From positions 558,001 to 622,000 of the forward strand of contig NZ_BMIA01000002.1 in the NCBI RefSeq assembly GCF_014641595.1: a stretch of 64,000 bases of DNA. The letters are read 5' to 3'. Made by a program: the position numbers and the translations under genes. Position 1 is the stretch's first letter. The number at the start of each line of letters is the position of its first letter. Source of the DNA: Dyadobacter endophyticus (GTDB lineage: Bacteria; Bacteroidota; Bacteroidia; Cytophagales; Spirosomataceae). Positions 17,669 through 27,300 of the stretch are shown piece after piece. A model generated the notes under the pieces. That model was not told the DNA's origin. It did not search any database and was given only the letters and a program-made list of their open reading frames with translations.

Positions 17669-18319
17669 ATGAAAACCACTGTTGCTATTGTCGATGACCA
17701 TGAACTCATGGCCAAAGCGCTGTCGGGGCTGATTCAGAAATTTGATGATTACGAAGTGATTTTTGAATGTTTCGGTGGTGAAGACCTCATTCGGAAATTT
17801 ACTTTGGGGATGATCCCGGAGATTGTCCTGCTGGATATTCACATGCCAAACATGGACGGCTACGAGGTTGCGCAATGGCTAAGTGCCAACAGGCCGTCGG
17901 TCAAGATTCTCGCGCTTTCGATGAACGACAAGGAGGATTCCATCATAAAAATGTTGAGAAATGGCGCCAAAGGCTATTTGCTGAAAGGCTGTAAAACCTA
18001 CGAACTCAAAGAAGCACTTGATGCAATGCGTTTAAAGGGTGTTTACTATTCAGAGTTTGTGACGGGGCAGTTAGTAAAAAGCCTTAGCCCGGGCGCCGTA
18101 AAGGAACCTGCCGAAATCCTGAGCCTCAATGACCGGGAGAAGACCTTCATTAAACTTGCTAGCAGCGACCTCACCTATGTAGAGATCGCCGACAAGATGT
18201 GCGTTAGCCCGCGAACTGTCGACGGCTACAGAGAATCAGTTTTCGTCAAAATGGACGTGAAGAGCAGGGTTGGAATGGTGATCAAGGCAATTAAACTCAA
18301 ATTGGTAGATGTGGTTTAA
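17669..18319 (+). CDS. NarL/FixJ-family response regulator
   Basis: A 216-residue protein. The receiver domain has TVAIVDDHELM and phosphoacceptor D56 in LLDIHMPNMDG. The C-terminal LuxR-type HTH reads DREKTFIKLA, TYVEIADKMCVS, RTVDGYRESVF. It is partner of the upstream kinase. A broken CCPIG-type gene starts 42 bp downstream, so the regulator may be flanked by two of its own output genes. Confidence 0.92.
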   Translation: MKTTVAIVDDHELMAKALSGLIQKFDDYEVIFECFGGEDLIRKFTLGMIPEIVLLDIHMPNMDGYEVAQWLSANRPSVKILALSMNDKEDSIIKMLRNGAKGYLLKGCKTYELKEALDAMRLKGVYYSEFVTGQLVKSLSPGAVKEPAEILSLNDREKTFIKLASSDLTYVEIADKMCVSPRTVDGYRESVFVKMDVKSRVGMVIKAIKLKLVDVV

Positions 18320-18361
18320 AAGTTTCGGATAGTAAAAAATAGCAATCTAAACCTTCAAAAT

Positions 18362-19037
18362 ATGCCGTTCATTATCAATCGCAACAAATACGTTGAGACA
18401 CCAACGCCAGCATGGGTTGAGTTAGACCGTGAAGACTTTATGTAATACCTAGAGTTTATCCGGTAGGCGACATAAGGGATTAGCAGGATGCGCAGCAATA
18501 GACCATATTCTCGAGTCAGAGGGTTTTGAAATAGCCCCGGCAGCAATGAGTGCTTTGATAACCAAGATCCGAGCGAATAAAGGGAAATATTTTGTTACCC
18601 AATTTATTTGTAATGAGAAAGGGTTGGCGTCCAACCCGGATTTTGCAGAACTAAGGCTAGGTTTCTGCGTCAAGACAAGGAGGAAAAACAAGGGGAAGCA
18701 TGATTCTATCGTTAGTGTTATCGATAGGAATTCTTCCGGAAGGAACTTAACCAGGGCAAGCCTGAAGAAAGGGATTTCTAATTTTCTGAGTCGTAAGCGT
18801 TTCATATTTGACGATCATCAAAATGAGCTTTTTGAAGCCGCCCTGCTTGGTAGGGCGCATTTGATAGATGATGATTTATTAAATTTTTTCTCGACCACCG
18901 ATAAGCTATACGCATACTTTATCATCGATAGCCAAGGTTTGAGTATTGCTTTTTGGCAAGAGAGCGAGCTTTTTAAGGAATGGGCGGATATCGTGAAGGC
19001 CTACGATCACGGAACTGCATGTTGCCCGATAGGCTAG
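18362..19037 (+). pseudogene. CCPIG-tailed protein, copy 2, disrupted
   Basis: The frame opens MPFIINRNKYVE at 18362 like its paralogues but meets TAA after about 27 codons and then TAG. Similarity to the family resumes near 18546 (ALITKIRANKGKYFVTQFICN, split here as ALITKIRANKG and KYFVTQFICN) and runs open to the identical tail AYDHGTACCPIG. A shorter protein from the ATG at 18546 (163 residues) could still be made. The intact tail in an otherwise damaged gene suggests either recent damage or selection on the C-terminal part. Confidence 0.75.
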
Positions 19038-19384
19038 AACCTTTCTCAGCAGTCATTTCTGAAAAATCAGTTCCGATTCGCAATATTAGACCTTTCAGGT
19101 AACACTTCCTCCCGAAATTTGCGGGCATCAAATCTCATTTGCCACGGCAGAGTATTCTTTTCCGTGGCCGCAATTTCTCTTTAACTCCCAACAATTTCCT
19201 TAAAGACAATATGTCTTTTGCTTTCAGGAATCGCTCATGTCGCGATGTGCCTTCGCATGATACGCATTCTATACCGGGTAAAATACGGTGCAAAAAATGG
19301 TGAAAACACCTGCTACCCACCGTATCGCTTGAACTAATTTTATATCGCTTCCCATAGTTCAGGAAACCCAAAACAGCCGATAAA
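19038..19384. other. Noncoding gap with one perfect stem
   Basis: No credible gene. The stem GCCACGG (19141-19147) / CCGTGGC (19162-19168) has a 14-nt loop; it may end the preceding transcript, although the following T-run is weak. The rest is unremarkable and presumably holds the promoter of the HAD gene. Confidence 0.4.
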
Positions 19385-19816
19385 ATGGTAACCAAATACG
19401 AAGTAATCGTTTTCGATCTGGGCGAAACCCTCGTGAAGGACAAAAATTGGCTTCCCGGAGCGCAGAAACTTCTAAGGCTTCTTTTTGAGGATAAAATTCG
19501 GTTGGGTATCATTTCGAACACGGGTGATTTTAGTCGCGCGGCCCTCCTCGCGGCCCTACCGACGGATTTTCCCTGGGGTTTCTTTGAAAGCGATTTGATT
19601 ATTCTTTCATCAGAGGTTAATGTCAAAAAGCCTTCACCTGAAATTTTTCGGATTGCTCTAAAAAAGACCAGTTGCGATCCCGCAAGATGCCTTTTCTGTA
19701 CCGAAAATGTCGTCGACGGTTTGGTAGCGCAACAGCTGGGCATGCATGTATATCGAGTACAATCGCCGCCTGCCAGCGACATCGATCAAGTGTATACAAA
19801 CCTTTCGAATATTTAA
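19385..19816 (+). CDS. HAD-superfamily hydrolase
   Basis: A 143-residue HAD core without a full cap. Motif I is present as VFDLGETL, but the second Asp (DxD) is replaced by Gly-Glu. Motif II is GIISNTGD, motif III is a KK in VNVKKPSPEIF, and the motif IV region is CTENVVDGLVAQQLGM where DD is usual. The changed acidic residues make catalysis uncertain. Substrate unknown. Its link to the CCPIG genes is only positional. Confidence 0.75.
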   Translation: MVTKYEVIVFDLGETLVKDKNWLPGAQKLLRLLFEDKIRLGIISNTGDFSRAALLAALPTDFPWGFFESDLIILSSEVNVKKPSPEIFRIALKKTSCDPARCLFCTENVVDGLVAQQLGMHVYRVQSPPASDIDQVYTNLSNI

Positions 19817-19882
19817 CTTTTGGCTAGATCCTAGCCGCTATGATGTAAAACTCACGCGTCCCAACAATTTAAATGAACGAAT

Positions 19883-20671
19883 ATGAAAGCTCTAATTACT
19901 AACATTCTTTTTCTCGGTCTGTTTTCGCAGACCTGCCTGTTCGCTCAAGATGACTTTGAAGTAAAGTCGGGAAATGTATACCGATTCATTACTACGCAGG
20001 TCCAGGTTTTGTCAACGCAGGTTAGAGCTAATGCCCAGGGGCTTGCACCAGCAGGACAACAAGTAGCAATACCTTGGAATGCAAAAATTCTTGTTCAAGT
20101 TGTAGATGAAAAAGATGTTCAGTATTCGTATCTGACATATCCAGATTCGAATTCAGACAATTTTAAAATGTACAATGAAGGCAGCCCATTGTTTAGAATG
20201 ACTCTGCAAGATTTTAAGAAATATGCACGACCCGTTTATCGAAATTATAAAGGTGCTACCGTGGGCCTATACACGGTTCCGTTCAGATTACGCGGGAAAG
20301 GCGATACGTTTGATTTCGAATCAAGTTTGGCTCTTCAAGCGAATTTGGTCTTTGGTTTAGGGAGTTCAAAGTCTAAGGAATCATGGCTTGACGCATCGGT
20401 CGGCCTTGGACTTTCCAGCATTAACCTTGACTCTCTCAACAGCGATGTTACCCAGGGAAGAACTGCAAGCGCGCTAACGATCTCTTTGGGAACGGTAATC
20501 AAGCTGAATCGCTTCGCAAATTTTGGCATTTTTATAGGCAAAGACTTCTTGAATGCCCGGGATCGTTCGACTGCGTGGATTTTCAATAAAAAGACCTGGG
20601 TTGGACTGGGGATAAATATAAGCTTTAACGATATCGCTACCGATAAGACGAACACAGGAAGCGGGCAATAA
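19883..20671 (+). CDS. Secreted or outer-membrane protein of unknown function
   Basis: A 262-residue protein with an N-terminal signal peptide (MKALITNILFLGLFSQTCLFAQ). The second half has alternating strands (DASVGLGLSSINL, FANFGIFIGKDFL, WVGLGINISFND) that resemble a beta-barrel or beta-sandwich of the cell envelope. No family is recognised. It precedes the endonuclease/peptidase fusion at 20800 on the same strand. Confidence 0.7.
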   Translation: MKALITNILFLGLFSQTCLFAQDDFEVKSGNVYRFITTQVQVLSTQVRANAQGLAPAGQQVAIPWNAKILVQVVDEKDVQYSYLTYPDSNSDNFKMYNEGSPLFRMTLQDFKKYARPVYRNYKGATVGLYTVPFRLRGKGDTFDFESSLALQANLVFGLGSSKSKESWLDASVGLGLSSINLDSLNSDVTQGRTASALTISLGTVIKLNRFANFGIFIGKDFLNARDRSTAWIFNKKTWVGLGINISFNDIATDKTNTGSGQ

Positions 20672-20799
20672 CAGCCTCCTCAGCAACTTCTTCTGTTTTA
20701 ATCTATCCCATTTCGAGCAAATGCAGATTCGCATCCCATATGCGGACAGCTCGACACGCACACTGGGTCCATATAGTAAACTGATAACTTCTCAAAGCA

Positions 20800-22734
20800 A
20801 TGTCACTATTTTCGGTTTCCCTGGTATTACTGATTGCGGGCGTGATTGCCGGCCTTATTCAGTATTTTGTAGACTTCAAAGGGCTGATTATCTATGAGCC
20901 TAAGGTTAATGGTACCTCAGTGGTTGCCGTAAAAGAGGATTTTTGGTCACGACTGCTCAAATTCCTTCAGGGGAACTGGCCATTGATAGGTTACATTGTG
21001 GTAGGTATCGGTGGCTCGGCGCTCGTGCCGGTATTGTCTGCATTGGTAGAGCTAGAAGGCATAAAAAGCAAGTTTACAACTCCCTGCAGTGGAAACTGTG
21101 AGATCGACAATCAGACTCTTCTAATACTCCTGGGCTACGGTATAATATCCGGATATTCGGCTGTGCGCTTGTTGAGAAGTATCGGTACCTTACTGATCAA
21201 TAACCTGTCTAATAACTTTTTAAAACAGCAGCAATCACTGGATGAAGCGAATGCCAAAATTAAAGAACTTGAAGCGAAGGTCGATACATTGCAAAAGGCT
21301 CCGACTTCGCAGGCATCGTTATTTGCCAACAGGGCGATCGGAGGAACTCCGGGGTCGATAAACGAATATTTCAATGCGGTACAGAACGAAGTTGAAAAAC
21401 GAACATATTACGCCGGAATCGACTGGGATACGTCGCAGAGTATTTTTGGATCACTGGTTGAATTGCTGACAAAGACGCATCGCAATAAATTGCCTTACAA
21501 ACCCTCGGTTTACCTTTATCCTTTGGTAGATCTGCATCCTGATAATTTGCTTCGCAGCGTATACCATCCAGAGACAGCCTTTGACCCTAGTGCGTTAATC
21601 GCTATGGATGAGCAGATTGATTTTTTACGGGAAAAGAAACGCGAGCAATTTGATTGCCTCGAAATGTCTAATGCCGAATTCGAGCAGCAGATACGGCGTG
21701 AGCTACCTTACAATTGCGAGCATGTAATTCCGCAGAGTTGGTTTGGGAATAATGCGCCCATGGTGGGTGACCTGCACCACCTGTTTGCATGCGAACTTGT
21801 TTGTAACGCGTTTCGCCAAAATTATCCATACTATGATTTTCAAGGATATGGTACCAATGATTTCGATAAACCACGATGTGGGCTGGTGGATAATGTAAAT
21901 GGTTTGAACGAGCAAAAATTTGAGCCTATCGAAAACAAGGGTGCAGTGGCAAGAGCTGTATTGTATTTTTTAGTGCGGTATCCGGGGATAATTGGAAATA
22001 GATATAAATTTGAGGATGTTGCGATGCTGGTTCGATGGCATGAAAATAATCCCGTTACTTTGTATGAGCTACATCGAAATCAATGCATTTACAAATTACA
22101 GGGAAATCGCAACCCATTTGTCGATTTCCCTGAGCTTGCCACGAATGTAGATTTCAGGCATACATTCGATGTTAAACCGACAACAAATACCTTTTTAACT
22201 GAGATCACCCCGCACGACGAAACGGCTGCCAACGAATTCAGAGCTGCGGGAGCGAATCTAATCCAAGACTGCCCTGTAAATCCTGGCGCGCAGTGGAATG
22301 TATGGCGCGTTGCAGAAAGTCTGAAAAAATTGTTGGCACAAATTAATGCCGTCGCGCCTGCGAGAAAGAAAAATTCCGATGGGTCCATCGGCGATACGGC
22401 CCACAGAAACCGAAATTCGGATCATAATCCGCGGGTATGGGACGAAAATACAAAGAGAGGGGTGGTAACGGCATTGGATGTGACCCACGACCCGGCGAGA
22501 AAATGCGACTGCAACATTCTTGTCGCATCTCTTGTCACAAACAAAGATCCTCGGATTAAATATATTATCTGGAATAGACGAATTGTTAATTCAGCTCCCA
22601 TTGGCGGAACGGCGGCATGGGTTTGGAGACCGTATGCAGGAAGCAACCCGCACGATAGGCACGTTCACATATCAGTTAAATGCACAAAGTCCGAGTACGA
22701 CGACATCGCAGATTGGGACTTTGAGTTATCCTAA
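20800..22734 (+). CDS. Membrane-anchored endonuclease I plus M15-like peptidase fusion
   Basis: A 644-residue protein with an unusual order. It has about three membrane segments in the first 135 residues, then a coiled coil (about 140-170). An endonuclease I domain follows, with the signature NCEHVIPQSWFG (about residue 305), DLHHLFACE and the closing NRNPFVDFPEL. A C-terminal region from about 500 to 644 has SDHNP, ALDVTHD and DRHVHIS, which fit the zinc ligands of M15/VanY-like cell-wall peptidases. Endonuclease I enzymes cleave nucleic acids and M15 enzymes cleave peptidoglycan peptides; the pairing suggests a toxin or effector. No immunity gene is identified, unless the flanking CCPIG protein serves. 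Confidence 0.75.
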   Translation: MSLFSVSLVLLIAGVIAGLIQYFVDFKGLIIYEPKVNGTSVVAVKEDFWSRLLKFLQGNWPLIGYIVVGIGGSALVPVLSALVELEGIKSKFTTPCSGNCEIDNQTLLILLGYGIISGYSAVRLLRSIGTLLINNLSNNFLKQQQSLDEANAKIKELEAKVDTLQKAPTSQASLFANRAIGGTPGSINEYFNAVQNEVEKRTYYAGIDWDTSQSIFGSLVELLTKTHRNKLPYKPSVYLYPLVDLHPDNLLRSVYHPETAFDPSALIAMDEQIDFLREKKREQFDCLEMSNAEFEQQIRRELPYNCEHVIPQSWFGNNAPMVGDLHHLFACELVCNAFRQNYPYYDFQGYGTNDFDKPRCGLVDNVNGLNEQKFEPIENKGAVARAVLYFLVRYPGIIGNRYKFEDVAMLVRWHENNPVTLYELHRNQCIYKLQGNRNPFVDFPELATNVDFRHTFDVKPTTNTFLTEITPHDETAANEFRAAGANLIQDCPVNPGAQWNVWRVAESLKKLLAQINAVAPARKKNSDGSIGDTAHRNRNSDHNPRVWDENTKRGVVTALDVTHDPARKCDCNILVASLVTNKDPRIKYIIWNRRIVNSAPIGGTAAWVWRPYAGSNPHDRHVHISVKCTKSEYDDIADWDFELS

Positions 22735-22830
22735 TTGATATATACGGCTTTTGGGGAAAGAATTTATCAACCGGTTTTCTACGAGAATTGCTTTACATTA
22801 TATTGACTTCTCAACCTATCTTTTGTCACT

Positions 22831-23562
22831 ATGCCATTTATCATCAGATCTTCACAAGCAAAGCAATTGGGTATTCTCGATTGGGACGAAATCGACATTG
22901 GTATGATCTATGAATATCGAAAGGAATTCAAGAAACGTCATAACAAATTGAGAGATCGTGGATTGGATTTTACGAATGAAACAAAATCCGTGGCTATTGA
23001 TGCTGTAAAGTTCAATGAACTGATCCAATCAGCGCAAGAGGGGCATTACCTTGTCGCGCAATATATGTGTCAACCGGAAGACAGAGGATTTAAGGGGTTA
23101 ACGATCGGCTTTTGTATAAGGAAAAAAAAGATCATAGGGCGGGATGATACTGCTAAAAGCAAGATTTATTGGGCGGATGGACGGGAGGTAACGACAGGAG
23201 ATTTGAAAATTGGGAAGGAGAGCTATCTGGGCCGGCGGAAAAGGATTGTCAATGACCTTCATATTCCGGATTTTCAGTCAGACAGGGAAGGCAGGGCACA
23301 TCTAATTACTCGGGATATGAAGAAAGTTGTACAAAAGATGTACGACGATAACGAAGTATTTCAGGCTAATGGCCAAAAAGAGTATAAGCCATTTTATGCT
23401 TATTTTATTTTGGATGACGTCTTGGGAGAGCAAACACTTAGCGTTGTATTTGCTGTCAGTGAGATCACCACAGAGCTTGAAGTAACGAAAATAGATGGTG
23501 AGTGGGTGGACGATCCGCCTGTCGCTTACGACCACGGGACGGCATGTTGTCCCATCGGCTAA
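22831..23562 (+). CDS. CCPIG-tailed protein, copy 3 (unknown family)
   Basis: A 243-residue protein. It begins MPFIIRSSQAKQ and ends AYDHGTACCPIG, matching copies 1 and 2. Internal kept pieces include GHYLVAQYMCQPEDRGF, LTIGFCIRKKK, DREGRAHLIT and FYAYFILDDVLGEQTLSVVF. The codons for the shared tail differ among copies at silent positions, so the peptide itself is conserved. It is 97 bp downstream of the endonuclease/peptidase fusion. Function unknown. Confidence 0.85.
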   Translation: MPFIIRSSQAKQLGILDWDEIDIGMIYEYRKEFKKRHNKLRDRGLDFTNETKSVAIDAVKFNELIQSAQEGHYLVAQYMCQPEDRGFKGLTIGFCIRKKKIIGRDDTAKSKIYWADGREVTTGDLKIGKESYLGRRKRIVNDLHIPDFQSDREGRAHLITRDMKKVVQKMYDDNEVFQANGQKEYKPFYAYFILDDVLGEQTLSVVFAVSEITTELEVTKIDGEWVDDPPVAYDHGTACCPIG

Positions 23563-24357
23563 TCTTTCCCGTCAAGGGTTGAACACTTCATTGTTTAATA
23601 AGTAATCGTTTACTATTTGAGAGATGTTCTGCCAAGTAGTTGTTAGTGGGACTTCCATAGTCTCCTCCGGAACAACTACAATTGACACCGTTAGCAGCCG
23701 TTACTTCCGTCAGCTTTGATTTAAGCACAATCGGTTTAGTCAATGTTTGTGCAACGAGTGGGGCCAAACGCCGCTAAACATTGACTTGTCAGGCTTTGTT
23801 AAAGAAATGACTTTTTTACTCATAGTATGTAAAGACTCGGTTGTAACTGCACTTTGCTATTTGCTGACCTTTCTATCTGTAAGCAATCCTAAGTCACCTG
23901 TGGAGAATATCAAATTAAACTTGTCCCTGAAAGGAATCAGCAGCGTGTGCCGAAAAATTTACGAAAAATTAATACGCTTCGGATAATTATTATAGCCGTT
24001 AGATAATTTTAAAGACAACAAAATGGTTGTATAAGGCATATTTCGATCTTAGAAGGAGGAGCAAACAATAGCAAAAGCTTCTTTTAATATTTTAAAATAC
24101 TGATGTCTGAAAAAGCAATGTTTTGAAATAGTCCGTGTTGTATTTGTCGCTAGCGAATTTCCACTATACATTCATTCCTAGATAAGATTTCGAATCACCA
24201 ATATCATATGAAGTATGAAGACAGCTAGGTGTGCTACGATCAACCAAGTGTACAAATTGGAGTCCAATGGGACGAATAACCCGACAATTTAGTAAAATAA
24301 ATTTTTCAAAACTAAAACTACAGAAGTGAATAAACCCTCATTAATGTACAATTTATC
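23563..24357. other. Noncoding stretch upstream of the NACHT gene
   Basis: About 795 bp. It contains an unconfirmed minus-strand small ORF (23588-23767) and the inverted repeat GTCAATGTTT (23739-23748) / AAACATTGAC (23776-23785). The second half is strongly AT-rich and presumably contains the promoter of the NACHT gene. I see nothing else. Confidence 0.5.
23588..23767 (-). CDS. Possible small cysteine-containing ORF
   Basis: An open frame of 59 codons from TTG at 23767, with no ATG available and a TAG just upstream. Its text includes LKSKLTEVTAANGVN, CSCSGGDYGSPTN and YLAEHLSNS. The CSCSGGDYGS cluster is suggestive of a small secreted or modified peptide, but the lack of a proper start makes a decayed gene equally likely. 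Confidence 0.25.
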   Translation of the reverse strand: MAPLVAQTLTKPIVLKSKLTEVTAANGVNCSCSGGDYGSPTNNYLAEHLSNSKRLLIKQ

Positions 24358-27300
24358 ATGTATAATCAAAAAGGATCTGACAATATAGCCGGAATTTTTT
24401 TCCGGATTAATACCAATCTGAACATTATCAAAGGAAAAATTGCAACAGACAATAAAACCAATGATTTCAGTTTGAATCTCTTCTTGGAGACAACAGCTTT
24501 GAAAATCTACAATATAATATTTGACAAAAATGCGATCAATGCCAATCTGGCTTCTGAAAATTTTCCCGGAGTTGACGGCATTGACATAGATGCATCAGAG
24601 ATGATTCAAGTGACATCATCATATACAATGAGTAAAATAGATAACTCCATCGAGCAGGTTATTAAATATAAGCATTATGAAAAGTACAATCGGTTGAAAA
24701 TTATACTTTTGAAAGATATCAATATAAAAAAAGATAGGAAAAAAATCAAGGATCGGATTGCGAAAATAATTAATGGAAAATTCTTGTTTGATATCGATGT
24801 TGATATTATAGATTTGGATCAAATGTACCGGCATTTGAAAATCAATCAAAATCTCTCAAAGGCAGTCGAAGTACTGACCATACTTGACAATTTTCTTGAA
24901 ATAGCTCCCGATAGTAAATTTTCTGCGCCAAGGGCAATTAGCATAACATTTGGTTCTGATGAAATTACGAATGTTTGTAGTATCGTAAATTATTTAACAC
25001 GTGAACAAATAAATGTTTACACATCTTCGAAGGAACTTTACGATCAGTTCAGAGTCAGCGGTAGATCATCTTTTGATTATCTAATCTATGTTTCACAAGA
25101 ACAAATGCTGAGACATATTAGTCATACAATTGTGGTCTTATCCAACATCTATATAACAAATAACATTCAGGGAAAGGATTCTTGTCTAGTACTCAATCAC
25201 CTTCTTTTGAATAGACACAGATGTCAAGTTATCAGTTTCAATAGGTTCCTGAAAAACTTAGACGTTTTTCGAAACCTGCAGTTAGGAGTTCCAAAAACTC
25301 TAAACGTGGCAAATATTGACAAGAGACTCAGAGATTCAATACTCAAAGACTTGTTTGCTGAATCCATGTTTAGCACCCTTAGCTATGAAGACGTGAAAGA
25401 AGCTTTAATTAATACTTATAGTTCCTTCAATAATAGCCACGTCGATGAAAAAGAATTCTATCTTATTAAATTTGTCATGGATCATCACCCATCCGTGTTT
25501 TTTAATCTTCTCGTCTTAAAAAAAGATTACGTTCTTCAACGACTGGAGCGACAGATTAAAGACGCGTGTGGCCCTTCTTCTCTTCAGAATTTGACTATTC
25601 TGGCACCGAAAGACTTCAATCATCGAACGGCCACGAGGATTGACAATATTAGAAGCTTCTTTCCTTCTTCTCAGGTTTACTACATTGATGAATTCTTGTT
25701 TGATAAAAGTTTCAAATTTGAACAAAGTTTACTTAGTAGTATTCCCGACTATGTCGACCCTGATGTTTTATCAAATGGTGACTATCTTGGGATTAATGAT
25801 GTGATTGATTGGATTATCAACGACAATGAGTCGATGGTTGGCATCATAAAGGCGGCTGGCGGCATAGGCAAAACCACTTTTTGCGAAAAAATACATGACA
25901 AAATTGTAAGTGAGCATACGAGATTTGTTGTAGCATTTATTGATTCAAGTACGTTTATTCAGAGTTTCAAGAATAAGAGATTTCTGGTTGAATCTGATTA
26001 CGACCTATACGCAATATGTAAAAACTGCTATCCAGACTGGGGTTTTGTGTCCGAAAGATCATTCTTTTTGAATTTTGCTCTTGGCAATATTGTAGTTATT
26101 TTTGACGGAGTCGATGAGATTATATCTACTATCCCTTCCTTTGACTTATCGTCCTTCCTTATTTATGTCGAAACTCTCCGTAAAGCAATCGGGCGCGGAA
26201 AAATTATCATTAATTGCCGTGATACTTATATTGAAGAGATGAATAGTTTTTTTAATTCTCAGGAAAATACCCACAGCGTGATGAGCTATGAGCTTCTCGG
26301 CTTTGATATCGGCCGGGCGGAATTGTATTTTCGTCATCACTTTGATGATAAGAAAGTCTTGTTGTGCAAGAGGATACTTAAAGAGTTTTATCCAGATGTG
26401 ACATTCAATCAGTATAGCTTCCCGCCATTTGTTCTAGATATTATAGTTCAGATTGTTAAATCTAATTTCAATTTCAGTGAAATAGACTTTGATTTTAATA
26501 GTGATATTCTCTGTCAAGAAGATAGTAATGATTTCCTAATGTATAGAATTCTGAGACGCGAAACTTACAAAAAGAACGTTTTTGGATTTAATTTAAGTAT
26601 TGATGATCAAGTTCGGTTTTTGTGCTTTTTAGCGGTTGATGAGCGCGGATCTGTTTATAAAGATGGCCTTCTGAATTTACTGAATAAAATTCGGAAGTTT
26701 GACCGGGGAGACAATATCGTAAAAGGTCTGCAAGACCATCCGTTGTTGACAAGAAGTGGGCAGAACCTTGTTTTTCGATTCCCGTTTTTGAATACATACT
26801 TTAAAGCAATAATGGTTACGGAATTTCTATTTTGTTCAACTAGCTTCGCTACTAGTCAAAATCTGGTTCAGGTATTATCATACGATTGCAACATAAATTC
26901 GGAAGTTGCACGGCTACTTACGGCTCGCATCCGCGTTATGAACAATAATTTTGAGTTATTAGTCAAAAGGGCTCGCACATGCATAGGGCGACTGAGGGAA
27001 TTTGGACTGAAGAATGATTACCTTCTCAGTCATGTTGAGAAGAGTATTAGTAATTTATTTTTAATTTTAGTTGCATCTTTTTCTAATAGAAATAGCAATG
27101 AACTGATTCGTGGTCTTTTTTCAAAAAGTGATGGAGTAATAAGTAATTTTTGCCTGATTGACGTGCCGGCGAGTACAGACCTAAATTTGGATTTTAGTGA
27201 TTTGTATTTTTCTGAATCGAGAATTTTGAGATTTGCTGATTTTTTTAATTGTAAAGTGACTGAGGAGACATACTTTGATGATACATGTGAAATTTCCGAG

